DNA of 64,000 bases from Russula earlei (Eukaryota > Basidiomycota > Agaricomycetes > Russulales > Russulaceae), in contig JAGFNK010000149.1 in assembly GCA_025769875.1 (NCBI GenBank), positions 1 through 64,000 of the forward strand, in the 5' to 3' direction. The notes beneath the pieces are model-generated. The model was not told where the DNA came from, ran no database searches, and was given only the letters and a program-made list of their open reading frames with translations. The translations under genes and the position numbers were made by a program. This document shows, one piece after another, positions 1 through 10,700 of this stretch (the stretch's first letter is position 1; the number at the start of each line of letters is the position of its first letter).

Positions 1-1923
1 TCTTAGGCAACCAGAGCTCCAGTTAACAAGAGGGTTTAACACCTTTAGGAAGGGGTAGCCAAGGATCATTCTATCTTCTCCCAATTTGTGACGTAAAAGG
101 TGAGAAGTCGCATTGTGGGGCCATGTTGTATGGCCATATGAGCATAATGGGTTAGTGCTCCTCCTTGATTGTTAGTGCCATCCACATTGATGATGGGTCG
201 GGGGGGTTTTGAGGGTTCAAAGTGGGATTTGTAATTTTCCCACAATTCCTTGGCTGATGAAATTTTCTGTTGCTCCGCTGTCAAGGAGCGCTTGGCCAGT
301 CTTTCCATTGGTTGTTAACATAAAAGGAACTTTCATTGAGTTTTCTTTATGGTTGACAATGGTATCTATTTGGGCCTCTGTGCCAACTGTCGCACTTTGG
401 CCTAGAGAAAATCCTCTTTGAGGATGAGGTCCCAGATGGCTTGTTCCTTGGCTGGTAGGGCCTTCATGTGGGCTACCATGGAAGCTGGTTCCTCTTCCTT
501 AGATAGTCCTGGGGTTGATTCAGTGATGTGGGCCTTGGATGTAGTAGGAACTGTATTTTTGGGGCATTCTCGGCTAAGGTGACCTTTCTCCCTACAACAG
601 AAGCAATGCCCTTCTTTTGCCAACTGTTTCCTTTCTTCTTCAGTAAGCTTCTTAAAGTTGGACTTGGCAGCAGTCCACTTGCATTCGATCAGGGTGATGG
701 GTTTTGTGTTCTGGGTGGTGTGTGATTTTTCCTTTGAGTTTCTCCTTGATGGTGACAAATCATCAGTGTTGCCTCCTGGCTTCCTCCTTCCATTCTTGAA
801 GAGTGGTGGGCCAGACGTCTCTGTTTAAAATCGTGTGGTGGAGTCTGGTTTTTAGTCCATTTTTTGAAGCTTTCAATAGCAATGATGTCCATTTCTGGCC
901 ACCCAGTTTTTGGTCAGAAGCTGTTCAAAGGTGGAGATATAGTCATCAAGGGAGTCCTTCATTACATGTTTGACAAGAGCCACTTGGGCATCTTCTTTTT
1001 CCACAGTGTTGGTGAATTTGAATGTAAAGTCCATGACAAAGTTATTCCATAATGCTTCGTCCATTCTGTTGACAGGGTTTTGGGCCCTGTTTACTTTTTC
1101 CCTGAGTGCAGTTGCCTGCAAATTAACCCATTCTTTGACCTTTTCTCCTTGGATGTAGGAAAGGGCTAGCATCACTTGTTTGAAGGGGGAGGTCATTACT
1201 GCTTTGTCATCGTTGAGACCCCAGTACAAGTTGAACTCCATGATGAAGTGTTTCGTTTTGTTCCTTTCCCCTGTAAATGCTGTGGGTTCTTTGCCACTGA
1301 GGGACCCATTTATGCCTAGTGGTGCTGCAGCGGCTACCTGAGGGAGTGGGGCGACAACTGGGGGGACCTGAGTGGCCATCTGGGGAGCTTGGGTGGCAAC
1401 TTGGGGTGGTTGGATAGCGACTTGGGGTTGGGCTGCCATAACAGGTTCTGGGGGATTCTGTGGTTCAAGTTCTAGGGTTTCAATGGGTTCCTGATTTTCA
1501 GGGAGGTCCTCTGGTTCTAACACAGGGGATTCAAAGGGTGTCTGAGTTTCAGCGGTGTTTTCTGGTTCAGGGGGGTTGCCTTCTGTAGAGGAGGCTTCTG
1601 ATTCTGATGGTGATTCGTAGAGCGGGTCATTTTCCCTCCAGTAGCCTAGTCCCAGGCTATTTCTGATGAGTTCTAGGTCTTGGTGAGTGTAGAGTTGTCC
1701 TCTTCTGAGTTGTAGTTCAAACCAACAGTTGTTGATAAATTCAACGGGTAGTTCTTTGTTGTTTTCTGTGGTGACATAGCAGAGAAAGGTGTGGAAGCTA
1801 TCCCAAGTGGCAGTTCCTACAACATGTTGGGGGAGATCAGAGGAGGGTCTAGGTTGGACGTGGATCCAGCAGTTTGATGGTAATTTAAGGCTGATCTCCA
1901 GAATGGAGTATGGAAGCTTAGCT
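1..1923 (-). pseudogene. gypsy-type gag-protease, 5' part of an element running off the window (gypsy0)
   Basis: Read on the minus strand this is the start of a Ty3/gypsy polyprotein: an acidic/Pro-rich N-terminal region (about 1,900-1,380), a retrotransposon gag domain (about 1,300-880), a CCHC zinc knuckle CFCCREKGHLSREC near 640-580, then an aspartic protease with an intact DSGATENFIS motif (about 290-240) and a GYPFL segment at the window edge (about 60-40). Reverse transcriptase and integrase would lie beyond base 1. The frame is broken at least twice: near 905-890, where one extra A in an A-run separates gag from its continuation, and again near 720-760. The role would be to package and process the element RNA. 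The family assignment is firm from gag, knuckle and protease order; the subfamily is not known. It is a decayed copy unless the frame breaks are sequencing errors. Confidence 0.8.
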
Positions 1924-1930
1924 TGTGTTA

Positions 1931-1944
1931 TGGCATCGCAGCCA
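1931..1944 (-). promoter_or_regulatory. primer-binding site of gypsy0
   Basis: On the minus strand the sequence TGGCTGCGATGCCA directly follows the LTR. It is the complement of a tRNA 3' end of the form ...GGCATCGCAGCCA, with the universal CCA. This is where a host tRNA would prime reverse transcription. The tRNA species was not identified. Confidence 0.5.
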
Positions 1945-2723
1945 TTAGAGCATTAGCTCAGGGTTCAGTGGGGCCAAGTCCCTGTGACTTGGTTCAAGGG
2001 TTCAGTGGGACCAGCTCAAAGAGACCGGATCAAAGGTTTAGCGTTTCAAGACTAAGTCAGACAATGACTCAGCCCACAGACAGAGTCAATCTTCTGGTTT
2101 CACAGAAGAGGAGGACGATGAGAGAGAGGCAGAGGAGGAAGAGGAACACAAGGGTTCCTTGAGGTGTGCTCAGATCAAGCAGAGTATAGGCCAGCACAAG
2201 CAAGTTGTGATTGAGAGAGTATACAGGGCAAGGGATGTGACAGGTAATGGGACAAAGCTAAGCTTGGGGCATTCCCCAGCTTTTACAGGCACTTAAACAC
2301 TGTATCTAGTGAGGCTATACAGTACTATATGCGGAACAATAGATAAAGGTGAGCCAATAGCAAAAGGAACTTGAAACAATAGATGAAACACTACAAGTGA
2401 AACAATAAGGGACCATCACCATCAAGGGATGAGACAGTAACCAAGGAGACGAGGGTGACAGAGAAGAACAATAGTAGAAGTAAAACAATATCAGAAGAGG
2501 ATAGAGACAAACCGACAAGGAGGTAATTCATGACAGTTACCCAAATAGGGAGGAGGGTGTCCAAGCGAGCCACAGGGACTTGGAGGGTGAGGATTCCTTG
2601 TAATGTATGCTTGCAGAAGGAGAGTCATTAGAAATAGAAGTGGATTGATGATATGAAGTGAGAGAAGCTTCTTTAAGTGAAGTAGGATGATACATGGCTG
2701 GGACTTGGCCTTGGTTCACAACA
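1945..2723 (-). repeat. 5' LTR of gypsy0
   Basis: In the element's direction the LTR starts TGTTGTGAACCAAGG at 2,723. This is the same type of start as the LTRs of the two chromoviruses elsewhere in the window (TGTTGCAAACCAAGG at 41,855; TGTTATGAACCTAGG at 56,017). It ends next to the primer site at about 1,945. The end there is not a clean CA, so the boundary is uncertain by a few bases. Pyrimidine-rich stretches and weak short frames inside it are not genes. Confidence 0.6.
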
Positions 2724-3989
2724 GGTGCTTCCATTGATGTGTGATTAATGAATGACAGATATTAAGCAGATGTATGTGTCAGTTGTCATGTGTTGGGTAA
2801 CTTGGGTTGTGAGAACAACAGAGATATAATACTTGAAAGCATGGGTTTTTATATGTTTTACAAGTACACTATTTGTTAATTAGGAGAATAGGATTGTAAT
2901 CACATACAAATATGGAAGGTACTTCATGTTGAGGAAGAATTACTGTACCAATTAAATCAATTCATCACCCTGTGTGACCTGTGACCTCCCTGATGAAATA
3001 ATGGTTTCATCAGGTTGGGTATTTTGTTGTGACCTGAAAAAAGTTTTTGTCAGGGTTACAAAATTTGGAATTTTGTGTAATTTCAACATGTTGCAATGCT
3101 GTACTGTAGCAAGTCTGGGGACGCGTGAATCATGCTGACTGGTCCAAGTGGAAGAGGAGAGAAGGGGGGGGGGGGGGGGGGGGGGAGCAAGTGGTTCAGG
3201 TGACTATTGAGGCTTCTTGCTTTTCTCAGGCAGGGGTGATTAGGTTGCAAAGAGGGATCCTTATTCACTGCACTACTACAGAGTAGCTAGGGTGTTTATG
3301 TATAGGACAGTACAAAGGAGAATATGAAAGGAATCAAGAGGACTATGAAAGGGAGGGAGAGCCATGAAAGGGAATCGAGACTGGTCAAGGCAGTTAAGGT
3401 GGTCATGAAAGGCTTTGAGACACAAACACGTCAAGTATGCTGGGGTGTGGCGTGCACACGTGGTTGGTGGCAAGGACTGGGCAATATGGTCAAGGTCTTG
3501 ATGTTGGGTGTGAGGTTGTTGGTGTGTGGTCAGTGGCAAATGGCCTGGAATCAAGTCTTGTGGGCATGTGGCATACATGTGGTTGGTGCCAAGGGCTTGA
3601 TGTTGGGTGCAAGGGAGGTGACTTGCGCGTGCAGTTGGTGGCAAGGGGTGGGCAAGCTGAGGCAAAGGAGAGGAGGAGGCATCATGTCATGTTGCATCAC
3701 ATTTCCGCACATGGTTCTGTGGCCTGCCATACTGTAATCCTTGCACATCTGTTGCCATGATGATGCTGATGGATTGGATGTGGAATGATGATAAAATAGT
3801 ACTATCTATTCCAATGGAGACTTTCATCATCAGAAAATGCCCTTGAGCAATTGTTAAAAATTTTAGGACTTTTTGAAAGCATTTTTATGACCAAAATATG
3901 GTTTCCTCACTTGGCTCTGGGACCTGTGACATTTGTGACATTTCATCAAATCAGGTAGGCCTGTGACCTGTGACCAATGAATTGATTTA

Positions 3990-4402
3990 TTGCCGTTTTC
4001 AGCACACTTGGTGGAGTTTGAATTCCACCCAAATCGGCGCAGAAAACCCTCTCAAACGTGTGGGGTGAATATCTCCCTCAAAACAGCTTCAATTCACATA
4101 AAACTTATTGTCCCTGAATCACCTGAATGAGGGCTAGGCAGCCCCATTGTTTTCATGAGATTTGAGTGAGAATTGGTGGAGCTGGACTCAAGCCACCTCC
4201 CCATGTGTATTAGATGAATTTCAACTCAAAATCATGGTCTATATCTATTATTTCTCCCTCATGTTGTACCCATGGGCTGTCTTGAGGCAGCCCCATAGTG
4301 TTTTTGACTCAAGTGTTGTGGTGTGCAACGTTGTTTCCAGTGCAATTGGAGTTGCGGCCAGCCACTCATCACCCCTCTCGCCTCTCAATTCTGACCATCC
4401 TT
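3990..4402 (+). repeat. Left terminal inverted repeat of A1
   Basis: About 412 bp repeated in inverse orientation at 6,442-6,853 and again at both ends of copy A2. The arms include a conserved stretch that translates as MSENWWSWTQATS in all four arms. This frame is probably incidental to strong nucleotide conservation. Confidence 0.8.
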
Positions 4403-4668
4403 CTTGTTTTTCACAGACAGAGAGGAGTGGGTTGCAAAGAGGGGTCCTATTCTGAACTCTTTCTACTACAGAGTAGCTAGGGTATTTTTATATACAGGAG
4501 TTGTCTCCATTGCAGGTGGTGGCAGCAGGTGTGGACGAGGAGCGAAGGCGTAGGCGGTGAGCGTGAGTTCATAGATAGAGATGTAGGTGGCGAGGACTTG
4601 AGAAAGAGGATGCGTGGGGCGGCTTGCGCGGGGGTGGGATCTGTCGTCTTGCAGCGGTGGTGGCGGGG

Positions 4669-6282
4669 TCATCTCCACTGCAGGTGTCGGCAGCAGATGT
4701 GGGTGAGAGCGCGTGAATGGATGGGGAGGCGATGTGGGAGGCGGCGTGCGGTGTGCTGTTGGCATCGGCGACTGCTTCTCCTGCGGCGGCGGCTTCTGCT
4801 CCTGTTGTGGCGTGTCATGGCTAAGTTCATGGCTGAGGCCTTCTTGGTCTTCTGGGGTGGTGCTGGTGGCGAGGGTTTGCAGGCGGTGCTGGTGTCACAC
4901 AAAACTACTAAAGCAGCAGCTGAGACTGAGAAGACTGAGGCTAAGACTGAGAAGGTGGTGGTGGACTGAGCTGGTGCGACGGTGGAGGCAGACGGGGTGG
5001 AGGCGATGACTGAGGGCAATGCAGGGGCGATGGCGGCTGTGGCTGACAAGGGCGTGGTGGCAGTGGCTTGTGAGATGGTGGTGGAGGCGGTGGCGTGTGG
5101 CGCTAAGACGTCAGTGGCTGAGGCTGAGGCTACGGTGGTGGCTGATGAGACTAAGGCGGCTGGCAAGGCTAAGAGCGCAGTGGTGGCGGTTGACTGATCT
5201 GAAGCTGGGGCAATGGAGACGGCTGGCAAAACTAGGGGCACGGTGGCGGCGGCTGAGACTGAGAAGGCTGAGGCTGAGGGCAGGGTGGAGATGGCGGTGG
5301 CTGGCGATGCTGGTGCTATGACGGACTGGGCTGAACTGATGAGTATGGGCAAGGCTAAGATGGAGACTGATGCGAAGTTGGCAGCTGGCATGACTGAGGC
5401 TACTGTGGCAACGGACGAAGCGACGGACGAGACTGAGGGCAACAAGACAACTGAGGGCATGGGAGTGGATGAGACGAAGGCGGGGGTGGCAGACAAGGCT
5501 GCGAGGGCTGAAGTGGCGGGCAGTGCTAAAACATCAGTGGGTGAGGTTGAGATGGTGGTTGTGCATGGAGCTGGGACAGTGGCCATAGCAGGCAACACTG
5601 AGGGCGTGGGAGCTGGGTGGGCAAAGACGGGGACAGTGGCGATAGGCAATGTCACAGCTGAGGCTATGGCAGTGGGGACAGATGAGGTGGCGACGATGGC
5701 AAATGCGGGCGATGCTGGGACGGCGAGGGCAGGTGGAGCTGAGGCGATGATGGCTGGCAAGTCAAGGATGGCGGCGGTGAATGAGGTGATGGGAATGGCG
5801 GACAAGGTGGGAACCACAGGGACGATGGGCAAGGCAGGCAAGGTGGAGGCGATGGTGCACGATGTAGGGACAGAGGCTGGAGCGGGCATGGGCCCAGGGT
5901 ATGTGTAGTCATCTTCGTCTTCGTCTGCAGAGCAGAGTTGGCATTCCCACTGAATGTCACAGGGACGCTGAGAGAATATCTTGACTAGTGTGTTGAATAC
6001 TTCTCGGAAATTGACAAAGTGCCTCTGCTGTTCGTTCGGGTGCCAGGGGCTGAGACGTTGGGAGACCATCCGGCAGTCATCTGGGTGGAGTCCAAGCCAG
6101 AATGACTTGTCGCAATCTTCATAGCACAGGCGGCACGCATGGACGAGGGGACCACAGATTGCCCTGAAACTCCGGTAGTATTTGTCTACATCTTCCTAGT
6201 CACACATGCGGAGTCTTGACAAGGAGGTGATAAGGTCCTCCAGATCCCACCTGAGCTTGAGGTATTCTAACTGAGTCGGCAT
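4669..6282 (-). pseudogene. gag-like domain fused to a long Ala-rich tail, inside A1
   Basis: From an ATG at 6,282 the minus strand reads a short leader, one stop (TAG at 6,196-6,198), and then a helical domain: DVDKYYRSFRAICGPLV, a CRLCYEDCDKSFWLGLHPDD stretch and MVSQRLSPWHPNEQQ. It ends in an acidic ADEDEDDYT linker at about 5,910. This layout resembles gag-like capsid domains that are common in basidiomycete repeat proteins. About 400 residues of Ala/Ser/Pro/Thr-rich sequence follow, built from degenerate short repeats, then a basic Arg-rich end running to 4,669. The tail reads open in several frames on both strands because of its periodic composition, so only the N-terminal part is convincing as a protein. 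Copy A2 lacks the gag-like part. The likely origin is capture of a gag gene by a TIR element; its function is unknown. Confidence 0.5.
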
Positions 6283-6441
6283 GCTGAAGGAGTGCGGCGT
6301 GTGGTGAAGACAGATGGCAGGTCGACGCAGGCAGTGTGACTGGCACGGCTGCGACTGTGGGTGTGGAGGGCCAAATTCAAGTTGGAAGGGAGCGGTGCGA
6401 CTGATGCGGCTGAGACAATGGGTGTGGTGGGAATGAGGGCA

Positions 6442-6853
6442 AAGGATGGTCAGAATGGAGAGGTGAGAGGGGCAATGAGTGGCTGGCTGTCACTCTGATC
6501 ACACTGAGAACAATGTTGCACACCACAACACTTGAGTCAAAAACACTATGGGGCTGCCTCAAGACAGCCCATGGGTACAACATGAGGGAAAAATAATAGA
6601 TATAGACCATGATTCTGAGTTGTAATTCATCTAATACACATGTGGAGGTGGCTTGAGTCCAGCTCCACCAATTCTCACTCAAATCCCATGAAAACAATGG
6701 GGCTGCCTAGCCCTCATTCAGGCGATTCAGGGCCAATAAATTTCATATGAATTGAAGCTGTTTTGAGGGAGATATTCATCCCGCATGTTTGAGGGAGTTT
6801 CTGCACCGATTCAGGCGAAATTCAAGCTCCGCCAAGTGTGCTGAAAACAGCAA
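6442..6853 (-). repeat. Right terminal inverted repeat of A1
   Basis: Inverse copy of 3,990-4,402, ending in GGCAA before the TA duplication. It matches the left arm closely through the block ending CTGACCATCCTT, after which the similarity stops. Confidence 0.8.
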
Positions 6854-6881
6854 TAATTGGTACAGTATTATCATCCAGTAA

Positions 6882-7488
6882 TGTTAGGATTCAATTTGTG
6901 TCCCTGTCTGCTTGCTTACCTATGTCTGCTTACTCATTTCTTCTTACTGATTGCTTACTGATTCAATGACTGATGCTTAGTGATTGCTGACTGATAGGAT
7001 GACTGATGCTTAGCAATTGCTTACTGAACTGATGACAGATACTAGGAAAGAATGACTCATGTGTGAGTCATTTCTGATACTTTCAAATTGTGGTCTATGT
7101 TGTTGGATACTACTGGATCTCAGCTATGTGCTCCCCAAGTTTTGTATGAATTGGATCAGCCGTTATTGAGATATACTATAAATACTCAGGTGTATCGAAA
7201 GTTGAGCCTTACACTCAACTTACTTTCTAAAAGAATTCACATCATTCTCATTCTCTCAAACCAAGTCACTACTCTAAGTGAAAGAGGCCCTTCTCATCTC
7301 TAACATTTACTCTTCCTGAGATAATATCAAAGGATTCAAAGTCTAGTGCTTGAACTATATCAAGCAACTCTTTCACTAGAGTCAGTATTAAGATCAAGCA
7401 GATCATAACAAGCAGACTTTATAACATAAGACATTGGAAAACAACTAATAAAGTCCTTTCCTAATGGTTATTTAAACCAGAGCCATCA
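6882..7488 (+). repeat. Solo LTR with 4-bp target duplication GTAA
   Basis: A 607-bp unit starts TGTTAGGATTCAAT and ends AGAGCCATCA, flanked by GTAA on both sides (6,878-6,881 and 7,489-7,492). It contains a TATA-like ACTATAAATACTC near 7,175 and an AATAAAG signal near 7,446, in the order expected for an LTR read on the plus strand. The first 180 bp repeat the phrase ACTGATGCTTAG with variation. No internal coding region is attached, so it is a solo LTR left by recombination. Confidence 0.5.
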
Positions 7489-7760
7489 GTAAAGCACCAG
7501 CTAAATGTGGGGTGCATGTACAGATTTCCTGGTTACATGCCAAGAACATGCCAAGACTGACTGTTTGCTGGGTCAACTGGTTGCATGAGAATCTAATAGA
7601 AAGGCTTCATGTTTACAAGAATGAATAACATCTATATGACAACAATTGAGTCCAGGATCAAAAGAAGTTCAGGAGGGGTAACAATACAAAGATTAAGTAA
7701 TACAAGGACCAGTGGAGCATTGGAGTTGAAGACACCTGTATGCATGGGTAATGGTCCAGG

Positions 7761-10700
7761 TCAAGGCAGACGGTTGGCCATAGATTCCGATGACGAAAGC
7801 GACGAAAGTTTAAGTGCCCGTGGCTGGGACGTACGCCTCTGGTCGGCGGTGTTCCCACCGGGCGTGGACACGCCGGATGAAACGATGGCCAGTGCACCGC
7901 TGGAACAGCGCTGCATCTCGCCGAGGACCTGCTGGAAACGCAGAGCCCACCACTCCCGCGCCTCTCGCTCCTGCTCAGCCGGGTCGGCACCCTGCTCTGT
8001 CATTTGCGTGGAGGGACTCTTCGGCAAACGAACCCCACTCGCAAAAATCGCAGATCCAGACGGTTTCCGGTCGGTTTCCCACGCCAGACCCGGTATCGGG
8101 GCGGCCAGCTTGCCTGACTGCGAAGGGAAAGACAGAGCGCGAAGTGTGAACTCTGCGCACTCTTGGAACGCGGACACCCAGTTGTGGCGGAGACGAGATA
8201 GCGTTGGCGTATCGAGTTGGACCCCCGAAGACGATATGGTGGGAACGGAGAGGGTAACCATGACGATCTGTCCGCTGTCGGGTATTCTCCCCGTCGCTAT
8301 ATTCTCCAGTTCTACGGGGAGCAGATCCAAGATAATATGATTTGAATCTTCCATGACTTTCAAAACGCGGGATATGCCTATTCCCTCAATTAGGTTCCAT
8401 GACTCTGTTTGCATTTCACGTTGGTGGTGACCGGTCGAGTTGTAGGGGGGGGATGCCAAGAGGACAAGGTCGTTGAAAACGAGTGTATAGAGCATCTTTT
8501 CGCGGGTTTCCAAACTTGAATGTGCATTTCCCGGGGAGGTGAACTGGCGTTCCCATGAATTATGACCTGGGAATGAGGAAGGGGATGTAGAACGTTGAGC
8601 CATGTCTGGTGGATACGTCGTCTTCAAATTATCGGAAAACTGAGATGCCATTGAGGTGTTCGATTCCGATGTTGTCCTTATTGAGTCGGAGCGCATGGCC
8701 CTTGATTGAATGACGCTGATGAGCCTCGACTGTCTCATTCCAGTGCCCTGAACGGAACGCCGATGCTCGTGAAGCTCTCCTCCAATGTTAGTGGTGCGGG
8801 TCTTTCCACCAGGAAAGTCGCGCTCTAACCTCCCTCTGGCTAGAAGCCTCCGCGATCGGTGAGCCAGCTGCAAAGATGCGGGCAAACCTTTAATCTGACC
8901 CAGCTTCTCTCTTACCAACTCGTATTCGTCCTCCTGGAGCTTCACTTCGCGCATCACGCGAATGACAGTCTCAGTGCAGTGGAGGAGCGAAAGAGTGGCC
9001 AAGTGATCTGGGTGACCTTGCGGCGTGACGTCCAGAAGATGCTGGACGAATGAAAATGAGTTTTCTTATGGATGGACGAGAGGGACGTGTAGCGTGTACC
9101 TTGAAGTGGATAGGGTAGTCAACGAGTCTGTTGACCGGCTCAACCAAGAAGGCTTCTACGCTCCACCCGCGACAGTCGTCTTGTTCCTGTTGGATTCTGA
9201 TAAACTCGCCGAAGTCGCTACTAGATTCCCCACTCAGCCGCTTGATCAATAACGTGGTAGATTGCAACCGGACAACGTATGGTTGATGAACTTCTAGGCG
9301 CGACAGAAAATTCCGTAATCCTTCCAGCGATGCGCATCACAATCGGGTACTGCTCCGAGACGACGGCGCGCAAAGCCGACGATATCTGGGCGTGCAAGTT
9401 AATGATGTCTTCCAGCCAGTCGAATAGCCGTGCGACCTCCGTGGGCACGCCAGCGAGCCACGTCACGCTATCTTTCATTCGCAAAGGGCGAATGAAGAGG
9501 CGTACAAATGTCTGTAACCGCCTCACGAAGGATCTCTCAGATTCGCAGAGATCCCAGATGATTTGTTGTCGCTTTATCTCAACTTCACCATAGCGATCCC
9601 GTAGCGAGTGGTAGGCCGAGGAGGATATAGTAGAAAGCCACGTTCGCTGCTCGTTGTCGGATGTCTGCGGGTTGCGTTCGACGCGTTGCGAAAGTAGGAC
9701 AGTATTTGTTCCCTCATAATTACGAAGAGCATCGTGGCTTTGGGGACGGTCAGTCGTTGGTTGTGGAAGTGAGTCGGAAGTTCCCCTGGGCGAGGAGGAT
9801 TTCGAAGGAGTGTTCGTGGAAACCTTCCGCCCCTTTCCTTGTTGTAAAGGCGCTGCAGAATTCTCATTGGAAGCAGATTGACATCCTGCATCGAGTTGAC
9901 CGAAGATTGCTTCGGCGCCCACGCTGATATTCTGGTCCTCGAGTTGCCAGCGAAGACTTTCAAGCGAAGATGAACTGTCGACATGGGGGAGAGGGGAATT
10001 CCGTACGTGAGCCGGTGGGTATTGCGAGCGCTCGCGAACCCGAGAAAGACTCCGAATCCCGCCTGGGCTACGAGCCCCATCGAAGTTGGGCTTGGAAAGG
10101 CCGTGCACGGGCGATTCTCGGCTTGTCCGATGGATCTTCTCTGATGATTTTGCAGAAAGAGAGCCACGGATCTGCGTCGAGGTAGGCGAGACGACGCCAA
10201 CAATTGGAGCTCTACCAGATGACTCGTGTGACGACAAAGGACGGTCACCTTCACGTGTACTTCTGAATGAGAGGCGATCCTTTGTCAACGAACTTCGGTG
10301 GGTCCTTTGCGAGGAAGCAGACGTTAATATGTTAGGTCCGTATTGAACTTCTTCATCTGAATATTGAGATAATGGCGAAAATTCGCCCTTCTTGTCATTT
10401 TTATGAATCTCTTTAATCTGGTCCCTCGCAAGGGTACCGGTAAAGTTGCTTGAAGAAGAGTATTTGTGACGCTCGAGCGAAAACACCACAGGGTGCATTG
10501 GATTGTGGTCTGGGAGTTGCCTGATTTGTACTGGGTGACCTGCGCCCATGGTAGGTCTCGTTTTCGTTTCCTGGTTTCAGGGTTGTATTCATGTTGCTGT
10601 CAAAGTCATCGGAAGGACTGATAGCAAGTCCTTGCTCTCCGGTGTATCCATCGTCAGATAAGTTATCATATTCGTAAGTCTGTGAGGGGCCCAGGGAACC

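Larger units (their letters stand above)
3990..6853. mobile_element. Long-TIR element A, copy 1 (A1), TA target duplication
   Basis: The ends are TTGCCGTTTTCAGCACACTT and its inverted copy, flanked by TA at 3,988-3,989 and 6,854-6,855. The terminal inverted repeats are exceptionally long (about 412 bp, 3,990-4,402 and 6,442-6,853). The interior is a low-complexity, GC-rich block read best on the minus strand as an Ala/Ser/Pro/Thr-rich protein with a gag-like N-terminus. No transposase motif was found. A second copy lies at 58,279-61,197, and an interior fragment lies inside element B. TA duplication and a captured coding interior suggest a non-autonomous Tc1/mariner-type foldback element mobilised in trans. 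Confidence 0.75.
2943..6865. mobile_element. TIR element B with TA target duplication, split by element A1
   Basis: The left end CTGTACCAATTAAATC follows a TA (2,941-2,942) and its inverted copy ends at 6,865 before a TA (6,866-6,867). The inverted repeat continues imperfectly for about 50 bp: the left arm 2,943-2,995 pairs with 3,935-3,987 plus 6,856-6,865. The right arm is interrupted by element A1 (3,990-6,853), whose TA duplication restores the arm exactly when removed. Without A1, B is about 1.06 kb. Its interior (about 3,200-3,760) holds a diverged piece of the family-A interior and a 22-base G-run at 3,164-3,185. No transposase was seen. TA duplication is typical of the Tc1/mariner superfamily, so a non-autonomous element of that type is the best guess. 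Confidence 0.65.

Noticed and set aside
5213..5908. Plus-strand Ala/Glu/Thr-rich frame of 231 codons in A1
   Set aside because: Periodic low-complexity sequence is open in several frames on both strands; only the minus strand has a recognisable N-terminal domain.
7609..8340. Plus-strand frame of 243 codons
   Set aside because: It lies antisense to the PH-containing exon of the RhoGEF; the minus strand carries the conserved domain.
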